From: Nostoc sp. KVJ20
GTDB lineage: Bacteria > Cyanobacteriota > Cyanobacteriia > Cyanobacteriales > Nostocaceae
DNA length: 64,000 nucleotides
Assembly: GCF_001712795.1 (NCBI RefSeq)
Contig: NZ_KV757622.1
Coordinates: forward strand, 1-64,000
Direction: 5' to 3'
Shown here piece by piece: positions 51,596 to 60,410 of the stretch; position 1 is the stretch's first letter; every line of letters starts with the position of its first letter. Below the pieces are notes generated by a model. The model did not search any database. It was not told the DNA's origin and saw nothing but the letters and a program-made list of their open reading frames with translations. A program made the position numbers and the translations under genes.

Positions 51596-52207
51596 CTAAC
51601 TCCCAACCTCCCACTCAGCTTGATGCATTTGCGATTCCTGCCAGAGTAAAGCAGACAAATGCACTATGGCAAGGATTAGCGTCGCTACCGAAATCAGATA
51701 ACTGTGGATTGTGTAAAGGTGTTCGACGGTAATTGTGTTAATGGCTCCACCGCCAGTCAGGATGTCGCGCAGTTGTCCACCAATCAAAGGAATGGCTTCG
51801 ATGGTTCCTAGCTCAATGCTAAAACGCCAGTATCCTTCCTGAGTCCAATCTAGGATCATCGCTGTCCAATTCAGCCCGATCGCACTTAGGGTCAATAAAA
51901 TCCCACTAATCCAAGCAGCCAGCCAACTTTTGCGAAATTGCCGACCTAAAAACATCACCACAATTTGAATGAGAGCGATCGCAATTACTGCGTTACCAGC
52001 AATATCATGCGCTCTCCAAAACAACCAGCCGTATGGCAGTTGTGTATTAATCATCTTCAATGAGTTATAAGCCCCGCCTGCTGTCGGTTCATAGTAAAAA
52101 GAAAGCAAAATTCCGGTAGAGATATAAATTAGGCACAGAGTCAGAATCACGACCGATATTATCGTCGCTACTCGTCGCAAAATCCTATCGAACTGGGTGC
52201 TTTGCAT
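51596..52207 (-). CDS. cytochrome b-like membrane protein
   Basis: A 203-residue protein with four or five membrane helices, related to the N-terminal (b6-like) half of cytochrome b. Candidate heme-binding histidines are in FWRAHDIAGNAV and EHLYTIHSYLISVATLILAIVH. It has a normal short length for the stand-alone cyanobacterial form. No Rieske or cytochrome f gene is nearby, so it is not the main b6f subunit; an auxiliary quinol-linked role is possible but unproved. Its stop lies right after the MITE target duplication. Confidence 0.78.
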   Translation of the reverse strand: MQSTQFDRILRRVATIISVVILTLCLIYISTGILLSFYYEPTAGGAYNSLKMINTQLPYGWLFWRAHDIAGNAVIAIALIQIVVMFLGRQFRKSWLAAWISGILLTLSAIGLNWTAMILDWTQEGYWRFSIELGTIEAIPLIGGQLRDILTGGGAINTITVEHLYTIHSYLISVATLILAIVHLSALLWQESQMHQAEWEVGS

Positions 52208-52305
52208 AGCTCACCCCTCCTGTTCTTAACTAGGTATTTATTCTTGTTATATTTTAGCTAAGGAATATTAATAAATGTTGCATTCATCATAAAAAGATGA
52301 GTTTT

Positions 52306-53001
52306 TTAAATTAAATATTGCACCCAAGCTTTTAAGGGTTCTGCTGAACCATACCAAATCCCAGGACTTCTCGGAGAATGCCTCACACCTTCAATCACAA
52401 GATTTTCTGCCCCTTCTAAATGAGCAGCTTCAATGGGTGTGATTCCATCTCCCCAAGTGTTACCCTTACCACAGGTTAATTGGTAACTACTATAAGCTAA
52501 CCAACTACCGCGCCGTCTTTCTCCAAAGATAGTTTTGCCAGCGACACAAACGTAACAAACGTTTTTGTGAAAGGCTCCTGGGTAATTATTGGTGACAAAA
52601 TCAAGATTGAAGCGCGTCCAGCGTTCTTGGCTAATGTGGGGTGTACCCAAGGTGATGAGAGTAGCAACCAGGGGATGCGCTTCCCAAAGAAATGGCTTGA
52701 CATCGCCGCGTGCTAAATAGGGCTTTCCTCCCATGTAGATGCGGGATATCCAACCTCCGGCTGAGTGACCAATCAAGTTAACTTGAGTAGCATTATATTG
52801 CTGCAATGTATGGTTGATCGTGCGATCTAGTTGTTGCAAAATTGGCGTTACAGGTCTTCCTCCAATAGTGGGTAGCCAGTCGCGCCGTCGCAGTGGAACT
52901 GTAGTTGTGGGAAAATCTAACTGCTGTAGAGATTGTTCTAGTTGGCGATAAGCAATCGCGCTTTCCAGATATCCAGGCAAAATAACTGTTGGTAACGGCA
53001 T
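52306..53001 (-). CDS. alpha/beta hydrolase, lipase-like
   Basis: A 231-residue serine hydrolase beginning PLPTVILPGYLESAIAYRQL. The nucleophile elbow is GHSAGGW, and the C-terminal His is in VRHSPRSPGIWYG. The pattern resembles plant and cyanobacterial acyl-hydrolases of the lipase class 2/PGAP1-like type. There is no signal peptide. Substrate is unknown. It is a single gene, with the cytochrome b-like gene about 100 bases downstream on the same strand. Confidence 0.82.
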   Translation of the reverse strand: MPLPTVILPGYLESAIAYRQLEQSLQQLDFPTTTVPLRRRDWLPTIGGRPVTPILQQLDRTINHTLQQYNATQVNLIGHSAGGWISRIYMGGKPYLARGDVKPFLWEAHPLVATLITLGTPHISQERWTRFNLDFVTNNYPGAFHKNVCYVCVAGKTIFGERRRGSWLAYSSYQLTCGKGNTWGDGITPIEAAHLEGAENLVIEGVRHSPRSPGIWYGSAEPLKAWVQYLI

Positions 53002-53607
53002 TTTAATCTTGGATGCAATATTGAGGGTTTGAACTTTTTTAATGAAGGAGTCGTCATGATTCGGAAGCTAGAATTGCGATGTCTGACTGACTCCCTTGAT
53101 AAAAACCCAAATTGCTTTAGTGGGGTTTAGGGCGAGAATGTCAATAAAATTGTACAGTTTGCAACAGTTTTAGGGGCTGCTGATGTGATAGTATTTTCAC
53201 ATAGGGACTAGTCTTGGACAAGCAAGTGTGCCATCTATTACAAGCGCGTAGTTGAGTAAAAAAAACAGGCAACTTCAGCAAATGTTGTGATGTACTCAGA
53301 CTTGTGGGTTCACTTAAACTTTATAAATATCCCAAATATAAATTTTAATTGTGTGCGCCATAACAATAAAAAATCGAAGGTAGTAATTTTTCAAATATCT
53401 CTATTAGCAAGATTGAATTGAAAAATATGATACACCGTCATTGATCAATTAAAAATTTGAATAAATGGCAATTTTAGCGATTTTGATTGCCAAAAGAGGA
53501 AATTATTATTTCCTTAGAGGGACGCATATATTGCAAAATATTGCAATATAGTCGGAAAGAGAAAATCGCTAGTCAACTGCAACTGAGTCGAGTGAACGAT
53601 AACAGCT
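53002..53607. other. long divergent intergenic region
   Basis: About 600 AT-rich bases with no repeat, RNA or gene recognised. A frame at 53487-53738 overlaps the next gene and has no protein character. Promoters of both flanking genes should lie here. Confidence 0.5.
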
Positions 53608-55134
53608 ATGTCTTACGTCTCCCTGCTGAAAAATATACCAGATATCTTAAGCCAGCCAATTGGGATAGCAGCTATAGCTTCTCTTGGCATTCACGGTGCG
53701 ATCGCGATGATTGTGCCATTGATGCCTATGGAGTCTAACAAGCCCAAAGAAACAGCATCATCCAAAACAGTCGGACTTTTGGCATTGAGTCAAGCCGACC
53801 AGAATCGGTTGCCCCAAACCACACCCCAAATTGGTTTACAACAACTTCCTCCAATAGCGCCACTTTCTGCTCCAAACTTTAGTGCCCAAACTGGATTACC
53901 TCCATTAGCGCCACCGCCATCCAGTCAGTTAGTACTCCCTCCGCTACCCCCATCATCTAATAACTATCGAGTCTCCTCTTTGCCTACAAGGCAGTCTTTG
54001 CGGATGATTCCTAGTGATAATTTGCGATTTGATGCCTCTAGAGTTGACACCTCTAAATTCAATACTGGCCCCAGATTCTCTCCGTCGGTTCCTAGTGTGA
54101 GTGAGAGTGCCAGCAAATACGAGCCACCTAAGCCCCTAGCTGTAAATAGGTTGCCAGAATTGCAGTCGCAGCAAATACCTGATGATATTTTGCGGAATGC
54201 CCAATCTCCAAACTTATCTAACACTGCCCCCATTGCAACAGCACAGGTCAATACGAATGCACAAATGACGCCATCGGCGAATGATGCGTCTAAAATGACT
54301 CAAAACCAGCTGATAAATTCTCTCAAACAAGCTCCAAGGACTGAGAATACTGTAATCGGAACTAGGTTAAGCACATCCCAGACAGCCGATTTATCGTTGA
54401 AGGGAACTCAACAGACAATTGCACAGCTAGACTCTTACGCAAACCTGAGAAAAGAAGTCCAGCAAGAATACCCTAACGCTGAACAAAAATCAGTCATCCG
54501 TCAAATATTACCCACAGATAAGCCGAATCTTGAAGGTGCTGTTTTGGGTGTATTAGTGGTAGATCCTGATGGCAAGGTCTTAGATATCAAATTTCAAGAC
54601 AAGTTAGTTTCCCCTGAATTGCAATCAAAAGCAAGAGAATACTTCAACAAGCAATCCCCCAAGGGAGATAAACAAATCAGTTCTTATCCCTTTAACCTCG
54701 TTTTCCAAAACAACACTAGCAATACCACTGGGGCTACTCAAGAGCAAAAGCCCTCATTATCTGCACCGGGAGTCAATAACAATCAGCTTATTACCCCCTT
54801 ACCAGCAGCTACTTCTAAACCATTTCCTGATCTGCAAATCAGAAATAACCAGCCCAAGCCTGCATCCACAGGTACTCTCAAACCATTAGCTGCACCAGGA
54901 GTTAATAGCAATCAGCCTGAGTTATCACCCACAACTACTCCCAAACCATTATCTGAACTACGAATCAGAAATAATCAGCCCACACCTTCATCGGCTGCTA
55001 CCACTTCCGAACCATTAGTGCTGCCGAGAGTAAATAGTGGTCAGGCTACATCCTCTGCTGAATCTGATCAAAAATTAGTAGAACGGTTGCGCGAATTGAA
55101 AGAAAACAGACAAAAGTCTAATCCAGAAAAATAA
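53608..55134 (+). CDS. TonB-like proline-rich protein
   Basis: A 508-residue protein probably anchored in the inner membrane by one N-terminal helix (about residues 17-40) and reaching into the periplasm. Residues 60-220 are rich in Pro, Ser and Gln. A TonB-C-like domain lies near residues 270-370 (GAVLGVLVVDPDGKVLDIKF). The tail (375-490) is a tandem repeat of about 60 residues with the units LSAPGVNNNQ, LAAPGVNSNQ, and DLQIRNNQPKP, ELRIRNNQPTP. No ExbB/ExbD genes are adjacent. The TonB assignment rests on layout and the C-terminal fold pattern. Confidence 0.7.
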   Translation: MSYVSLLKNIPDILSQPIGIAAIASLGIHGAIAMIVPLMPMESNKPKETASSKTVGLLALSQADQNRLPQTTPQIGLQQLPPIAPLSAPNFSAQTGLPPLAPPPSSQLVLPPLPPSSNNYRVSSLPTRQSLRMIPSDNLRFDASRVDTSKFNTGPRFSPSVPSVSESASKYEPPKPLAVNRLPELQSQQIPDDILRNAQSPNLSNTAPIATAQVNTNAQMTPSANDASKMTQNQLINSLKQAPRTENTVIGTRLSTSQTADLSLKGTQQTIAQLDSYANLRKEVQQEYPNAEQKSVIRQILPTDKPNLEGAVLGVLVVDPDGKVLDIKFQDKLVSPELQSKAREYFNKQSPKGDKQISSYPFNLVFQNNTSNTTGATQEQKPSLSAPGVNNNQLITPLPAATSKPFPDLQIRNNQPKPASTGTLKPLAAPGVNSNQPELSPTTTPKPLSELRIRNNQPTPSSAATTSEPLVLPRVNSGQATSSAESDQKLVERLRELKENRQKSNPEK

Positions 55135-55235
55135 TCACCAGTGGGTGGTTTTGGATTAATAAACAAGCTAGAAGCGATGAATGATAAAAATTGGAAATTT
55201 ATCATTCATCTTTAGAATGTCGTTTTTAGCAGTTG

Positions 55236-55261
55236 ACGAACTGGCGATCGCTAGTTCGTCA
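55236..55261. terminator. hairpin GACGAACT/AGTTCGTC with HIP1 core
   Basis: Perfect 8-bp arms flank GGCGATCGCT; T-rich sequence lies on both sides. Confidence 0.6.
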
Positions 55262-55394
55262 TTTAAAAATGGGATTTTATTCCTGAACTAACTTGCGTAG
55301 TCAAGGATAGAAAATAGGAAAGGAAAAATAGATGTGTACTGAGTTTTTTACGCAATCGAATAGGATTTAGATATATAAAAGAATACTCAATTAA

Positions 55395-55461
55395 ATTCTT
55401 GTGGAGTGAGTGTTTGCCTGCCCGTAGCCTAAAGCTAGCAAGATGCTTACCCCACAAGAAC
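55395..55461. repeat. 67-bp repeat-like element with inverted ends
   Basis: TTCTTGTGG and CCACAAGAA are inverted ends around TGCCTGCCCGTAGCCTAAAG-type sequence that looks like other Nostoc small dispersed repeats. It lies just downstream of the cytochrome c6-like gene. Confidence 0.55.
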
Positions 55462-55477
55462 TAGACGGTATGGTAAT

Positions 55478-55822
55478 TTACCAGCCTTGTTCTGCATTTT
55501 GAAATACGTAAGCAGCTACCTCAAGAATATCCTCATGACTTAACTTGCCTTTAAAGGCAGGCATGGCATTTTTGCCATTTTGTACTTGGTGGATAATTGC
55601 CTGGATTGAGTCGCGATCATAATTTTCTAAGTACTTTGACAATGCTTCCTTTTTCAAGGTTTTCTGGCTGATAAGGATGTTACCGCCACCTATATGGCAA
55701 GAAGCGCAGTTAGCCTCAAAAATTTTAGCCCCTTTAGATGGTTCGGCAGCGAGTGCTGGACTAATGAATGTCAATTTGAATAGAGCGATCGCCGACAGTA
55801 AAATTAATAAAAGTATTCTCAA
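55478..55822 (-). CDS. petJ: cytochrome c6-family protein
   Basis: A soluble lumenal or periplasmic electron carrier of about 114 residues before processing. A signal peptide (RILLLILLSAIALFKLTFIS, cleavage after ALAA) precedes the heme site CASCH and the Met ligand in NAMPAFKG, and the protein ends EQGW like cytochrome c6. The frame extends to a TTG at 55852, but a TTG at 55822 follows GAGG at good spacing and gives a normal signal peptide. It may be true PetJ or a c6-like paralogue. It lies beside petE, which encodes the copper protein that can replace c6. Confidence 0.82.
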   Translation of the reverse strand: MRILLLILLSAIALFKLTFISPALAAEPSKGAKIFEANCASCHIGGGNILISQKTLKKEALSKYLENYDRDSIQAIIHQVQNGKNAMPAFKGKLSHEDILEVAAYVFQNAEQGW

Positions 55823-55895
55823 CAGAATTTCCTCGCAACAAGCCTCCAGCAAGAGTATAAACGCGATTAATCCCCGATTAAGTCAAATTTGATCA

Positions 55896-55978
55896 AAATT
55901 GGCGGTAACGAGTTCATCATTCCTTCGCCACAGGTTGTTTAGCGTCTTAGGAGAAGATGGGACTCATTACCGCCATTT
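55896..55978. repeat. inverted repeat between petE and petJ-like gene
   Basis: AATTGGCGGTAACGAGT and ACTCATTACCGCCATT pair with two mismatches across about 50 bases. It could be a terminator of petE or a miniature element. Confidence 0.6.
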
Positions 55979-56065
55979 ATACATTTTGTGCGTCACTCTA
56001 GGAGTGTGGCGTGTTGCCATGAGCTAATTTCACTGAGAAATCATCTTGTGCCAACGACAATGTTT

Positions 56066-56485
56066 CTAGCCTTCGACAGTGATTGTACCAACCATGCCAG
56101 CACCACGGTGGGGTTCACAGTAGAAGGTGTAGTCACCAGGTGCCGCGTCTGCGGGGAAGGTGGTTGTTTCCTTTTGACCAGGACTCATCAACATCTTTTT
56201 ATGAGACAGAGATTTTGCTAAATCAGCGCTCTTAGCGGGGTTTTTGGCAGAATCAAACACAACATTATGGGGAGGAACTTTATTGTTCACCCATTCAATT
56301 GTGTCGCCTGGTTTGATACTCAACTTTTTCGGTTCAAATGCGAGCATTCCTTTATCGCTACCCAATTTCACCTGATAGGTTTCAGCCGAAGCACTGGGAG
56401 TAAAAACAGCAAAGCTGCTAACAACTAAAAGGATTGTTAACACAGCTAAACTAAGGCGTCTCCAGCTTGCCGAAATTAATTTCAT
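56066..56485 (-). CDS. petE: plastocyanin
   Basis: Carries electrons from cytochrome b6f to photosystem I or cytochrome oxidase in the thylakoid lumen. The 139-residue precursor has a Tat-or-Sec-like signal peptide ending PSASA and a mature part starting ETYQVKLGSDKG. Copper ligands are the His in PPHNVVF and Cys, His and Met in YCEPHRGAGM. psbV lies upstream and the cytochrome c6-like gene downstream, all leftward. Copper-dependent control is known for petE in cyanobacteria, but no operator is evident by eye. Confidence 0.95.
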   Translation of the reverse strand: MKLISASWRRLSLAVLTILLVVSSFAVFTPSASAETYQVKLGSDKGMLAFEPKKLSIKPGDTIEWVNNKVPPHNVVFDSAKNPAKSADLAKSLSHKKMLMSPGQKETTTFPADAAPGDYTFYCEPHRGAGMVGTITVEG

Positions 56486-56619
56486 AGCTCTCTCCTAACA
56501 TCTAATTTTTTTCCCTTTCTCATTTTAAATAAAATCAACGCCAAATATGACAATCTGTCATAGATACAATTTTTTTTTAATAATGGGGAGCAATTTATGG
56601 CAAAAAGCTGTGCAATCAG

Positions 56620-56760
56620 TAATGAATGGGGAATGGGGAATGGGGAATGGGGAATGGGGAATGGGGAATGGGGAATGGGGAATGGGAGAAGAGTTTTCCC
56701 CCTACCCCCTGCATCTCTGCCTCTTTCCAATGCCCTATGCCCTATGCCCCAATACGCAAT
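56620..56760. repeat. GAATGGG STRR
   Basis: Nine or so GAATGGG heptamers run from about 56622 to 56692, followed by CCTATGC/CCCTATG units, between petE and psbV. Confidence 0.9.
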
Positions 56761-56774
56761 ACTAATTCCGGGAT

Positions 56775-57266
56775 TTAGTAATAGATTTTTCCACCTCCCC
56801 ACTTAGTACCAACAATTTTGGGTTGTAAGAGAATATGACCAGCGATCGCTTCCAAGTCATCATCTGTCAGATTTCGCATTGCTGTGAAAATATCTGAACT
56901 TTTGATACTGGGGTGTATTTCGGAAATTTCTTCTTCGCCGTCGTAAGTAGTGGGATTTTTCAGGTAATCCACCAAGCCTTCAATGTTATTACGGTTGGGT
57001 GTTGCCAGTGCCAAATCCTCTGGAGTGAGTCCCACGTTCTGGTTTACTTTGGTAACTCCCCCGGCATGACATTGGGCGCAAGCGTAATTAAATAAGCGTT
57101 TGCCTTCTTTGACTTGTTTAAGGCTGAGTACGGTGACCTCACCTTCAGTATTTAATGGCACTGTTCGGGTAGCTTTGTCCAGTTCTACTGCTGTCGCGCT
57201 ACCGACAAGCAATTGAAACGAGAGTAAAACAGTGGCCACAACAACGCCAATTAGTCTTCTAAACAT
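56775..57266 (-). CDS. psbV: photosystem II cytochrome c-550
   Basis: An extrinsic lumenal subunit that stabilises the oxygen-evolving manganese cluster. The 163-residue precursor has a signal peptide ending GSATA and the mature start VELDKATRTVPLN. The heme site is CAQCH, with the second axial His near EIHPSIKSSDIF, and the protein ends GGGKIYY. The ATG at 57266 (MFRRLIGVVVA) with GGGG upstream is the right start; the frame to 57320 is not family-like. Confidence 0.95.
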   Translation of the reverse strand: MFRRLIGVVVATVLLSFQLLVGSATAVELDKATRTVPLNTEGEVTVLSLKQVKEGKRLFNYACAQCHAGGVTKVNQNVGLTPEDLALATPNRNNIEGLVDYLKNPTTYDGEEEISEIHPSIKSSDIFTAMRNLTDDDLEAIAGHILLQPKIVGTKWGGGKIYY

Positions 57267-57399
57267 GTTTCCCCTTAAAAAAATTTTGACGCTCAACACA
57301 GCTAAGAAAGCGATTCTCAATCTCCAAGCTGCTAATTGCTAATGACTCATTGTTTTTTGCCATTAGCTATCAGTGATTAGCCAAAGCCGAGATCACCCT

Positions 57400-57615
57400 T
57401 CAAGTGACTTCGTTATCACCCACTGAGTCGCTAGTACCTTTTGGGTGTGTTTCAGACGATATTTGGGAAATAATTGCCTTTGCATCTTCTAACGCCAAAC
57501 GGGTCTTTTGGTGTTTGTAGGCGATTCCCAGTTGGTTGCACAGAGAAAACACTTTTTCTACAGGAATGCTGTAGTCGGCTGCTATCTCTGCGATCGATAG
57601 GTCTGCAAAACCCAT
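57400..57615 (-). CDS. small conserved cyanobacterial protein, helix-turn-helix-like
   Basis: A 71-residue protein. DLSIAEIAADYSIPVEKVFS followed by LCNQLGIAYKHQ resembles the small helical domain at the N terminus of translation factor IF-2 or an HTH. I recall near-identical proteins upstream of psbV in Nostoc-type genomes. No function is known to me. It is leftward, 134 bases before psbV. Confidence 0.72.
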   Translation of the reverse strand: MGFADLSIAEIAADYSIPVEKVFSLCNQLGIAYKHQKTRLALEDAKAIISQISSETHPKGTSDSVGDNEVT

Positions 57616-57704
57616 AATGCTTGTTAACTAATAGATAGAGATTGAGTCTCTGTAATACCAATATCACGTTAGGAGTGCAATTTGTTGCCCAAAATACTGT
57701 TTAG

Positions 57705-57825
57705 GGAATGGGGCATTGGGCATTGGGCATTGGGAATGGGGCATTGGGCATTGGGAATGGGGTATTGGGCAGGGGAAGAATTTTTAACTCTTGACTAATG
57801 ACTAATGACTAATGACTAATGGCTA
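57705..57825. repeat. STRR blocks GGGCATT/GGAATGG and ACTAATG
   Basis: GGGCATTGGGCATTGGGAAT repeats at about 57711-57765 are followed by four ACTAATG heptamers at about 57793-57822, ending at the stop of the MalG-type gene. Confidence 0.88.
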
Positions 57826-58662
57826 TTAACCTTTTCCCCCGGTAAAGGTGACGCTTTGAATAAAGTAACGATTAAAAAAGGCATAAATGCCTAAAGCTGG
57901 CAGGGTAAAGACCATAGAAGCCGCCATAATGTAGTTCCAATAGCTGATGTATTGACCTTTAAAGGTGTTCAGCCCCAAGGGAAGGGTAAACATTTCTGGG
58001 TCAAATAGGATAACTATAGGCAGTAAAAAATTATTCCAACTCCCCATGAATACAAAAACTGCCTGTGCTGCTAGTGCTGGTTTTGCCAAAGGTAAGACAA
58101 TATATCGGAAAATCCCAAAGGTATTTAAGCCATCCAGTTGCGCTGCTTCTTCTAGTTCTTTAGGAAAATTAACAAAAAACTGCCGCATCATGAAGATAAA
58201 AGTGGCATTAACCATGCTAGGAACAATCATGCCTTGGTAAGAATTCAGCCAGCCGATCGCTTTCAAAATCAAAAATGTGGGAATCAGGGTGATTTGCGCC
58301 GGTACTGCTAGTACTGCCAAAATTAGGAAGAACCAAAAGCGCTTGCCCACAAAGCGTAGTCTCGCCAAGGCATAACCAGCCATTGAGTTTAACAATAAGT
58401 TTAAAAGCGTAACGCTGACGGCGATCGCTACACTATTAAACAACCAACGCCAAAATAGCGGTTCTTGGAGAAAGATTTGCTTGTAGTTATCGAGAGTAAA
58501 ATTCTTGGGGAGAAAGTTGGGTTCACCACTGACAATCTCTGTTAGCGGCTTAAATGATGCTGAAAGTGCCCAGAGAAAGGGTATTAGGGTAATGATGGCA
58601 TAGAGGGTCAGCAGGACGTATAAGAGGGCTTTGAGCCAGGATAAGCCAGAGGTGTTAGTCAA
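57826..58662 (-). CDS. carbohydrate ABC transporter permease, MalG type
   Basis: A 278-residue inner-membrane subunit with six predicted helices and the EAA loop (LEEAAQLDGLNTFGIFRYIV followed by LP). Its start overlaps the stop of the MalF-type gene by 4 bases, which indicates translational coupling. Neither a binding protein nor an ATPase gene is adjacent. It is a paralogue of the lone permease at 4311. Confidence 0.9.
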   Translation of the reverse strand: MTNTSGLSWLKALLYVLLTLYAIITLIPFLWALSASFKPLTEIVSGEPNFLPKNFTLDNYKQIFLQEPLFWRWLFNSVAIAVSVTLLNLLLNSMAGYALARLRFVGKRFWFFLILAVLAVPAQITLIPTFLILKAIGWLNSYQGMIVPSMVNATFIFMMRQFFVNFPKELEEAAQLDGLNTFGIFRYIVLPLAKPALAAQAVFVFMGSWNNFLLPIVILFDPEMFTLPLGLNTFKGQYISYWNYIMAASMVFTLPALGIYAFFNRYFIQSVTFTGGKG

Positions 58663-59567
58663 ATTCGTTCGCCTCCGAAAAGTCGTCGCTGAATCAAAGT
58701 AATGGCAATGATGACTGCTGCTAATAAAAATGCGATCGCAGCTGCATATCCCATTTGTAAATTCCGAAATACAGCTTGATAAATCAGCAACACCACAGTT
58801 AAGGTAGCGTTGTTTGGCCCGCCAGTACCGCCAGAAAAGATGTAAGACTGGTCAAAAAGTTGAAAAGTCCCAATTACCCCCACTGTTGCCACAAAGAAGG
58901 TTACAGGCTTAAGCAGGGGAAGAGTAATGTGGATAAATTGCTGCCATCCATTTGCGCCATCAAGTTCCGCCGCTTCGTAAAGTGTTTGGGGTATATCTTG
59001 CAACGCCGCCAGATAAATCACCATGAAAAACGGCGCAGTTGACCAAATGTTCATGATCATAATCCCTTTAAGCGCAACTGCTGGATCGCCCAACCAGTTA
59101 TAAGTAGGTAGCCCCACAAAAGCGAGAAAATCGTTTAGTAGCCCATCAGTGTTATAAATCCACATAAAGATGAGTGTCAGCACTGCTGAAGAAGTGACTG
59201 TCGGCAAAAAATAGAGGATACGCCACCAGTTTTTACCGCGAATTGCAGAATTCAGAGTTACTGCCAGAATTAAAGCCAGGATAGTTTGAGTTGGCACAAC
59301 AATACCTACATATTCGGCGGTGTTTCTCAAAGCAATCCAAACTCTTTCATCTTCAGCTAATCGTGTGAAGTTCCGAAAACCGATGAACTCGTATTCAATA
59401 CCGCCAAGAAGTTGGACTTTTTGCAAAGAAAGAAAAACGGCGTAGAGAATGGGTAAGACTACAAAAGTTCCCAAAACTAGAATGGTGGGCATCATAAACA
59501 TATACCCAGCCAAGTCTTCAGTGATGTTCCGCCTGGGGTTACTCCGCCGCCTGTTGATTTCAAACAC
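58659..59567 (-). CDS. carbohydrate ABC transporter permease, MalF type
   Basis: A 302-residue inner-membrane subunit, partner of the MalG-type protein encoded next. The N terminus is basic (NRRRSNPRRN), then six helices follow and an EAA loop (YEAAELDGANGWQQFIHITL followed by P). It lacks the large periplasmic loop of E. coli MalF, as is normal in this family. It is the first gene of a two-gene operon; the sugar is unknown. Confidence 0.9.
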   Translation of the reverse strand: MFEINRRRSNPRRNITEDLAGYMFMMPTILVLGTFVVLPILYAVFLSLQKVQLLGGIEYEFIGFRNFTRLAEDERVWIALRNTAEYVGIVVPTQTILALILAVTLNSAIRGKNWWRILYFLPTVTSSAVLTLIFMWIYNTDGLLNDFLAFVGLPTYNWLGDPAVALKGIMIMNIWSTAPFFMVIYLAALQDIPQTLYEAAELDGANGWQQFIHITLPLLKPVTFFVATVGVIGTFQLFDQSYIFSGGTGGPNNATLTVVLLIYQAVFRNLQMGYAAAIAFLLAAVIIAITLIQRRLFGGERI

Positions 59568-59729
59568 TACTGAACCTCCATCTAATCTCGCACTAACCCG
59601 GCTGTAGCGATGGATTGTGCATGATTATTTATCGTACTCCCAGACAAAAATAAAGACATTGCTTGTGTGAGTTAGCTGGATATGTAAGTTAGGGAACTAT
59701 ATATTTAGTTTCCTTGGGATGCTCACAAA

Positions 59730-60410
59730 ATGTCATATACAGCCTACTTACGTTCGATTAAAAATAAACTCCAGAGAACTGGGAAAACTCAAAAAAGCCT
59801 ACGGGTCAAAACTATCATAGAACAGTTTGGCTACCAGCGTAGAAGTCAATCATTCATAGATGATTTTAATACTGCTCTTGATGAATTAGGGCTTTGTGCA
59901 AATCCTCAGTTGGATTTGCATATTCCGTTAGATACAAAAATAGCAATTTCTCTTAAAGGCGTAGAACCAATAAATGAAGTTGCTGAATCTCAATCTATTT
60001 CAGCCAAACTAAAAGAGGCAATCTCAGTTAAACACGATTTTTTCTACTACTTGTTTGATTTTGGCTCTGAACAAGAATATGAACGATTTCAAGCGTGTTT
60101 AGATTCTCACCAGCCAGTAGGTATTTTTTTAATTCCACAAGTAGAAGATTTCTTCTCTGATATTGTTGTCAAAATCTTTAATTATGAATTAATTAGAAAA
60201 TACCAGTATGGCGGCTATAATAGTATCCCCAAAGCTGCCACTAGGAAAATTCCTACAAGTATTGCCTCAGAAGATAAAGATTGTGAAGATGAACAAGAAA
60301 ATTCTATTTCTGATGCTAGTATTTTTCAGTTTTATCGTTCAACCATGACCAGTATTATACTTGGCAACACTGGTTTAGAATTGCTTGATTCTGAAAAATT
60401 CGATCAGTAG
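59730..60410 (+). CDS. N-terminal part of a TAG-interrupted AAA ATPase gene
   Basis: A 226-residue open frame starting MSYTAYLRSIKNKLQRTGKT. No domain is recognised; an acidic stretch lies near its end. It stops at a single TAG (60408-60410), after which the same frame continues without another stop to 62180. The sequence on both sides is protein-like, so this was one gene of about 816 codons. The short product may be made alone, the stop may be read through, or the gene may be recently inactivated. Confidence 0.7.
   Translation: MSYTAYLRSIKNKLQRTGKTQKSLRVKTIIEQFGYQRRSQSFIDDFNTALDELGLCANPQLDLHIPLDTKIAISLKGVEPINEVAESQSISAKLKEAISVKHDFFYYLFDFGSEQEYERFQACLDSHQPVGIFLIPQVEDFFSDIVVKIFNYELIRKYQYGGYNSIPKAATRKIPTSIASEDKDCEDEQENSISDASIFQFYRSTMTSIILGNTGLELLDSEKFDQ

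Larger units (their letters stand above)
55135..55477. other. intergenic region with three hairpins
   Basis: A 343-base spacer between convergent genes. Inverted repeats lie at 55177-55211 (GATGAATGATAAA...), 55236-55261 (GACGAACT around a HIP1 core) and 55395-55461. The first two probably terminate the TonB-like gene. Confidence 0.65.

Noticed and set aside
53487..53738. 83-codon open frame upstream of the TonB-like gene
   Set aside because: It overlaps the TonB-like start in another frame, and its residues have no domain-like pattern.
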